Positions 59,864 to 64,000 of a stretch of 64,000 bases of DNA are shown piece by piece. The number at the start of each line of letters is the position of its first letter. Within the stretch, counting starts at the first letter, position 1. A program made the translations under genes and the position numbers. This stretch comes from Acidobacteriota bacterium (GTDB lineage Bacteria > Acidobacteriota > Terriglobia > Terriglobales > Acidobacteriaceae), in contig JABCZL010000009.1 of assembly GCA_013289685.1 (NCBI GenBank), positions 62,001 through 126,000 of the forward strand, given 5' to 3'. The notes below the pieces were generated by a model. That model was not told where the DNA came from. It saw only the letters and a list, made by a program, of their open reading frames with translations, and did no database searches.

Positions 59864-61435
59864 TTGACTCAGCCCACGTACAACTCGACCAGCACTCTCG
59901 CCACTACCGCCGCCGGCATTCCCACCGTCGCTATCGTGGGCCGCCCCAACGTAGGCAAGTCCACGCTCTTCAACCGAATCGTGGGCTCCCGGCGCGCCAT
60001 CGTCGGCGACGAGCCCGGAATCACCCGCGACCGTCTTTACGGCGATGCCGAATGGGGAGGGCGGCGGCTGCGGATCGTTGACACCGGCGGCATTCTGCCG
60101 GAAGAAAAAGATTTGATCCCATCTGAGATCTACCGCCAGGCGCGGGTAGCGCTTGTCGAGGCTGCCGCGATCATCATGGTCATCGACGGACGCACCGAGC
60201 TCGCCGGTCCCGACCTTGAACTCGCGCGACTGTTACGCAAAGCGAACCGTCCGCTGTTCCTGGCCGTGAACAAAGTTGACAGTGAAAAACAGTCGTCCCT
60301 GATCGACGACTTCCATCGCCTCGGCCTCCCGAAGATGTTCCCCATCTCTGCGGAGCACGGCCGCGGCATCGACGACTTGCTCGACGCGGTTCTGGAAGCC
60401 CTTCCTGAGGAAGAAAGTAGCGCCGGCGTCTCGCCGGCTGTCGAGAGGGCGCCCCGCCCTCTCCGCCGCAAGCACCGAAATCCATCTTCATTCAACACGG
60501 AACCCACCGCGGACCACTCCGACCACGACATCGAGCCAACGACCGACAACGACGCATCGCCCGCCGAAGCCGTACACGAAACCAAAGTCGCCATCATCGG
60601 TCACCCCAACGTAGGCAAATCGACGCTGCTGAACTGCCTCACGTCTTCCGATCGCGCCATTGTCTCGCCCATCCCCGGCACCACTCGCGATGCGGTCGAC
60701 GAGATCGTCGAGCACAATGGACGCCGCTTCCGCTTCATCGACACCGCCGGCATCCGCCGCAAAGGCAAGACTCATCTGATGGCCGAAAAGCTTTCAGTCG
60801 TGATGGCGCGCAAGCATTTGGAAGGCGCCGACATCGCCCTGCTGGTCATCGACGCCACCGAAGGGGTGAGCCAGCTCGACGCCTCCATCGCCGGATACGC
60901 CCACGAGAGCGGACGCTCCATCATCATCGTGGTCAACAAGTGGGACCTGGTGATCCATCCTGAGAGGATCAACGGGAAAGAAAAAGCTGCCCGCCCCACC
61001 AAGTCCGAACGCATGCGGGAGAGCAAGCGCCCCGGCGACCGCGACGCCTATGAGCAGCGCCTGCGCTACGAACTCAAGTTCCTGAATTACGCTCCCATCG
61101 TTTTCATCTCGGCCCAGAGCGGCAAGGGCACCGAGAAAATATTCCCATTGCTGGAAGAAGTTGCTACCGAGCGCCGCAAGCGCGTGACCACCTCGCAAAT
61201 GAACCGCTTCCTCGATCGCGTGGACTTCGAACGCGCCTCGGTCCCGGTGCGCTCGCGCGTGAAGATTCTGTATATGACGCAGGCCTCAGTCGCCCCACCC
61301 ACGTTCGTGCTGTTCACCAACCGCGCCGTCAAGCTACACTTTTCCTACCAGCGGTTTCTCGAAAACCAGATCCGCGAAGCCTTCGGCTTCGTCGGCACGC
61401 CGATCTGGATCAAGAACCGCGCAAGGGACTCGTAG
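59864..61435 (+). CDS. der: ribosome biogenesis GTPase Der (EngA)
   Basis: A tandem-GTPase needed for 50S assembly. The 523-residue chain has G domain 1 (GRPNVGKST, DTGG, NKVD at about residues 26-190), G domain 2 (GHPNVGKST, DTAG, NKWD at about 243-430) and the C-terminal KH-like domain (from TSQMNRFLDRV). The linker between the G domains is ~55 residues, much longer than usual; its first part (SAGVSPAVERAPRPLRRK) is read from a palindromic repeat at 60417-60462. The start is a TTG at 59864 without a clear ribosome site. Confidence 0.95.
   Translation: MTQPTYNSTSTLATTAAGIPTVAIVGRPNVGKSTLFNRIVGSRRAIVGDEPGITRDRLYGDAEWGGRRLRIVDTGGILPEEKDLIPSEIYRQARVALVEAAAIIMVIDGRTELAGPDLELARLLRKANRPLFLAVNKVDSEKQSSLIDDFHRLGLPKMFPISAEHGRGIDDLLDAVLEALPEEESSAGVSPAVERAPRPLRRKHRNPSSFNTEPTADHSDHDIEPTTDNDASPAEAVHETKVAIIGHPNVGKSTLLNCLTSSDRAIVSPIPGTTRDAVDEIVEHNGRRFRFIDTAGIRRKGKTHLMAEKLSVVMARKHLEGADIALLVIDATEGVSQLDASIAGYAHESGRSIIIVVNKWDLVIHPERINGKEKAARPTKSERMRESKRPGDRDAYEQRLRYELKFLNYAPIVFISAQSGKGTEKIFPLLEEVATERRKRVTTSQMNRFLDRVDFERASVPVRSRVKILYMTQASVAPPTFVLFTNRAVKLHFSYQRFLENQIREAFGFVGTPIWIKNRARDS
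60417..60462. repeat. GTAGCGCCG bipartite palindrome inside der
   Basis: GTAGCGCCGGCGTCTCGCCG, then GCTGTCG and the hairpin AGAGGGCG/CGCCCTCT, the same two-hairpin layout as the pair at 43059-43156. It is read in frame as the linker between the two G domains. Confidence 0.85.
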
Positions 61436-61447
61436 CGAGCAAGATTC

Positions 61448-61490
61448 ATGTGGGGACAGCCGCCCTCGGCTGTCCGCTGGGCGAAGCCCG
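61448..61490. repeat. TGTGGGGACAGCC palindromic element
   Basis: Hairpin GGACAGCC/GGCTGTCC followed by GGGCGAAGCCC, between der and the exbD gene. Confidence 0.8.
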
Positions 61491-61501
61491 GTGCTCGTCG
61501 G

Positions 61502-61951
61502 CTATTGCACGAGGATCGCAACGTGGCGTTGATCGGTCAGGAATGCAACTCTGACGATTCCTGCGGATCGCACGCCGTCGAGCACTGGTTTGACGGCTCC
61601 CCAGCTCGCGCGCCAGTCGGCCTTGATGTAGACCTTCCTCTCCACATCACGATCATTCAGACGCTCGCGGATCTTGTCAGGCAGTGAATCATCATCGTAG
61701 ACCGGATCTGTCCCGAACCAGACTCGGCCGTCGCGAGTAATTGTAACTAGCATCGCGTCTTTCCGGTTTGCGCCGGGCATGGACGATGGCTGGGATACCT
61801 TCGGCAGGTCTATGCCAATACCGCTGTGCGGACGGGTGTACGTCATTATTGGAACCAAGATGACGAACAACACGATCGCCATGACGCTGGCGAACTGAAG
61901 CGAGTTGGAGTCGCTGAAAAGCTTCGCCGATTTGAAAGATTTCCGGACCAT
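61502..61951 (-). CDS. ExbD/TolR family protein, divergent
   Basis: A 149-residue protein with one N-terminal membrane helix (about residues 20-38, FASVMAIVLFVILVPIM) and a periplasmic domain ending RVAFLTDQRHVAILVQ. The layout matches ExbD/TolR, but the conserved membrane Asp that follows 'PLIDV' in ordinary ExbD is not evident, so proton use is doubtful. It follows a normal ExbD gene by 92 bases. The ATG at 61951 is taken over one four codons upstream. It may act as a non-energising partner. Confidence 0.75.
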   Translation of the reverse strand: MVRKSFKSAKLFSDSNSLQFASVMAIVLFVILVPIMTYTRPHSGIGIDLPKVSQPSSMPGANRKDAMLVTITRDGRVWFGTDPVYDDDSLPDKIRERLNDRDVERKVYIKADWRASWGAVKPVLDGVRSAGIVRVAFLTDQRHVAILVQ

Positions 61952-62043
61952 AACCGCGCTCAATCTGTCTCCATTTCAACACGCTCCTGACACGGCTGCA
62001 GATCACTTCAGTAACCACTCGCAGGACCCGCAAGGGGCAACAT

Positions 62044-62499
62044 TCACTCCCCCGCCACCATCCGATACTGTGTCAGCAACCCGATCCGCTGTATGCCCGC
62101 ATGATGCGCCCTGTCGATGACGTCGGCGACATACTGAAAATCCAAATCCGCGTCGCCGCGCACGAACGCAACTTTCTCCGCGCGCTTCAGATAAATCTGC
62201 GCCAGCCGCGTCTCCAAATCCTCCCAGCGCACGTCTTCATGATTGATCTTCACCGTTGGTGGCGTATTCTTCGCCGTCCAGACGACCTGGATCACCACTG
62301 TGCCCTCAATCACGGGTTGGGACGCCGGATCCTTCGGTGGCTCGGGAATCAGCACCTTCTCCTGGTACTGCTTGTCCATCGACACCACCAGCATGAACAA
62401 GACGATCAGAGTCAGCAGCACGTCGATCAGCGGTGTGACGTTAATCTGCGGACCAGACGGACCTCCGCCTGCCCCATTTCCTGCCATGGAGAAAGCCAT
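62044..62499 (-). CDS. ExbD/TolR family biopolymer transport protein
   Basis: A 151-residue protein with the ExbD mark INVTPLIDVLLTLIVLFMLV, whose Asp in the membrane helix carries protons, then a periplasmic domain (KVLIPEPPKDPASQP, KVAFVRGDADLDFQYVADVI, ending 'GIQRIGLLTQYRMVAGE'). With an ExbB/TolQ partner it would energise TonB or TolA. No exbB gene is in the window. GAGGAG about nine bases before the ATG at 62499 decides the start over a longer frame. It heads an exbD-exbD pair on the minus strand. Confidence 0.92.
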   Translation of the reverse strand: MAFSMAGNGAGGGPSGPQINVTPLIDVLLTLIVLFMLVVSMDKQYQEKVLIPEPPKDPASQPVIEGTVVIQVVWTAKNTPPTVKINHEDVRWEDLETRLAQIYLKRAEKVAFVRGDADLDFQYVADVIDRAHHAGIQRIGLLTQYRMVAGE

Positions 62500-62732
62500 C
62501 GAAGTTGCTCCTCTCGGGCACGCGCGTGTCTGCAACATCAGACACCTTGCATGGCGTAGGAGTTCCGCATTCGTGCGGCAAACCCCGGCCCTCCGCTCCA
62601 TGGCGTGTGGCACGCGACCGGGGGGTTGTAGTTGCATCTTCTCGAACCGACCGTGCATCATTGGAGCGACGGTCGCACGAGGGACAGGCGGCCTGGTTGC
62701 ACAATCTTCAGGTCGATGAATCCGTTAGCCTC
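62500..62732. other. divergent gap between exbD and the outer-membrane protein gene
   Basis: No gene or clear promoter box is visible. Open frames through it lack ribosome sites. Confidence 0.4.
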
Positions 62733-63530
62733 ATGACTCGATCGTCGCGACTCACATTCCCGGCTCTTCTCGCCGCCATTCTGGTTGCTCCATGCGCACG
62801 CGCTCAGGACAACTACGAAATCCAGGTTTACGGTGCTGACACGGTTGTGCCGCGCGCGACCATGGTCGAGATCCACTCCAACTTCACCGTGAACGGCAGC
62901 AAGACCGTGCAAGACGGCATGCTTCCCACCAACCACGCCGAGCACGAAACTCTCGAAATCACGCAGGGAATCAACGATTGGTCTGAGGTTGGCTTTTATG
63001 TTTTCACGAGCATTCAGCCGGACGACGGATGGCAGTGGGTGGGCGATCACATCCGTCCGCGCGTGCGCGCACCCGAGAAGTGGCACTGGCCGGTGGGCGT
63101 GAGCCTGTCGATGGAATTCGGCTACCAGCGCGCGGCATTCTCGCCCGACACCTGGACGTGGGAGATTCGTCCCATCGTCGATAAAAAGATCGGTCCCTGG
63201 TACCTAAGCTTCAATCCCGCGCTGGATCGCTCGTTTCACGGCCCCGGCGTGAACCAGGGCGTTACATTCTCGCCCAACGCGAAAGTCAGTTACGATTTCA
63301 CCAAGAAAATTGCGGGCGGACTGGAATACTACGCGGCCTACGGCTCACTCGCCGGCTTTGACCCGCTGCGGGATCAGCAGCAGCAGTTCTTCCCGTCCAT
63401 CGATATCGATTTTGCCCCGGAGTGGGAGTTCAACTTCGGGGTCGGCGTCGGCACCACGCGCTCTACCGACCACCTCATTGTGAAATGCATCATCGGCCGC
63501 CGCTTCTCGTGGCCCCGCGGCAAGAAATAA
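62733..63530 (+). CDS. outer-membrane beta-barrel-like protein, unknown
   Basis: A 265-residue protein with a signal peptide (about residues 1-23, ending CARAQ), followed by alternating hydrophobic/aromatic strands such as EVGFYVFTSIQ, VGVSLSMEFGYQ, KKIGPWYLSFNPALD and AGGLEYYAAYGSLAG, and an end rich in charged and aromatic residues (IIGRRFSWPRGKK). This pattern fits an eight- to twelve-strand barrel. The final residue is not the Phe or Trp usual for Bam substrates. It is divergent from exbD. Family not recognised with confidence. Confidence 0.65.
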   Translation: MTRSSRLTFPALLAAILVAPCARAQDNYEIQVYGADTVVPRATMVEIHSNFTVNGSKTVQDGMLPTNHAEHETLEITQGINDWSEVGFYVFTSIQPDDGWQWVGDHIRPRVRAPEKWHWPVGVSLSMEFGYQRAAFSPDTWTWEIRPIVDKKIGPWYLSFNPALDRSFHGPGVNQGVTFSPNAKVSYDFTKKIAGGLEYYAAYGSLAGFDPLRDQQQQFFPSIDIDFAPEWEFNFGVGVGTTRSTDHLIVKCIIGRRFSWPRGKK

Positions 63531-63539
63531 AATTGGCTC

Positions 63540-63585
63540 ATGTGGGGACAGCCGCCCTCGGCTGTCCGCCTCGCGCAGCGAGGCG
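63540..63585. repeat. TGTGGGGACAGCC palindromic element, last copy
   Basis: Hairpin GGACAGCC/GGCTGTCC followed by CGCCTCGCGCAGCGAGGCG, between the barrel protein gene and the MacB-like gene. Confidence 0.8.
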
Positions 63586-63609
63586 CATCGGCACGAGTCG
63601 GCCGCGCAC

Positions 63610-64000
63610 TTACTCGTAACGCAAGGCTTCCACCGGATCGAGCTTCGATGCCCGCATCGCCGGAACCAGCCCGCTGATCACGCCCACCACCAGCAAGACC
63701 GCGGTAGAAAGAATCACGGTCATCATCGAGATGCGCAGGTGAATGTCGCCCTGCCCGGAATCGTCCTCAAACAATGGCCCCATCATCGGCAAGGTGCCAA
63801 CCGACCACGCGATCAAATACGACAACAACACACCGATCCCGCCGCCGATCAGCATGATCAGCAGTGTCTCGGCGAGAAATTGCAGCTTGATGTGGCGCTT
63901 GCGCGCTCCCAGCGCGCGCCGCAGGCCGATCTCGCGAATACGCTCGTCCACCGAGACGAGCATGATATTCATCACGCCCACCCCGCCGATCCCGAGCGTC
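63610..64000 (-). CDS. MacB-like ABC transporter permease, C-terminal part
   Basis: The last 129 codons of a gene that enters from the right edge. The visible FtsX domain begins GIGGVGVMNIMLVSVDERIR and has the coupling helix REIGLRRALGARKRHIKLQF, two further membrane helices and the usual 'VPAMRASKLDPVEALRYE' end. MacB-type permeases export macrolides, peptides or lipoproteins with an ATPase and a periplasmic adaptor. It is distinct from the permease at 17311, which has a different end. Confidence 0.9.
   Translation of the reverse strand, partial: TLGIGGVGVMNIMLVSVDERIREIGLRRALGARKRHIKLQFLAETLLIMLIGGGIGVLLSYLIAWSVGTLPMMGPLFEDDSGQGDIHLRISMMTVILSTAVLLVVGVISGLVPAMRASKLDPVEALRYE

Noticed and set aside
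62505-62732. N-terminal extension of the barrel-like protein
   Set aside because: The ATG at 62733 begins a signal peptide; the extension is basic, Cys-containing and without a ribosome site.

Overview
The window looks like chromosomal DNA of an Acidobacteriota species of the Terriglobia/Koribacter type. GC is roughly 60 % by eye. There are two large TonB-dependent receptors with an N-terminal carboxypeptidase-regulatory domain (a hallmark expansion of this phylum), a 961-residue BamA, two ExbD proteins, an ECF42-type sigma factor with its YCII partner, and intergenic DNA crowded with short palindromic repeats. The taxonomic call is an inference from gene content; there is no rRNA gene, and I saw no tRNA gene.

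Layout. 0-2.2 kb: a GNAT fragment, an alpha/beta hydrolase and a BrnT/BrnA toxin-antitoxin pair. 2.2-11 kb (minus strand): alanine racemase, a TonB-like protein, the envelope-biogenesis pair ompH/skp and bamA, and a molybdopterin oxidoreductase. 11.2-15.9 kb (minus strand): the translation cluster rplM-rpsI-rpsB-tsf-pyrH-frr behind a good promoter. 16-25.6 kb: small periplasmic proteins, a lipoprotein plus ABC permease, mltG, a four-helix-bundle (IVP-like) protein, ruvX, carD, greA, a CDP-alcohol phosphatidyltransferase and an isoaspartyl peptidase. 25.7-30.3 kb (minus strand): an ABC-2 exporter, a 53-residue membrane protein, a histidine kinase and a response regulator in one apparent operon. 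30.4-33.6 kb: an unusual locus with an XRE/S24-like regulator, a convergent overlapping gene, a 42-residue secreted Cys-containing peptide, a multi-pass membrane protein and a small anchored protein. 33.8-41.2 kb: two TonB-dependent receptors around a CPBP protease. 41.3-49.8 kb: redox enzymes, sigma factor, lytic transglycosylase with LysM repeats, and a histone-H1-like protein. 49.9-55.7 kb: membrane protein, purple-acid-phosphatase-like protein, papain-like protein, large secreted protein. 56-64 kb: leuB, an AbrB-type protein, dinG-like helicase, der, two exbD genes, an outer-membrane-like protein and the end of a MacB-like permease.

How the parts fit. Much of the window serves envelope construction and traffic: Ala racemase, MltG and the LysM transglycosylase act on peptidoglycan; OmpH/Skp and BamA insert the beta-barrels, including the two receptors; the TonB-like and ExbD proteins would energise them. 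The exporter operon carries its own sensor and regulator.

The most unusual signals are: (1) bipartite palindromic elements inserted in frame inside the molybdopterin oxidoreductase (two 50-bp copies) and inside der (one copy of a second family); (2) the XRE/peptide/membrane locus with repeats of an 18-bp operator-like motif; (3) a ~200-bp MITE-like element with 18-bp terminal inverted repeats and a 9-bp direct duplication; (4) period-7 micro-repeats; (5) a recurrent TATAAT box 6-10 bases before start codons, suggesting leaderless mRNAs.
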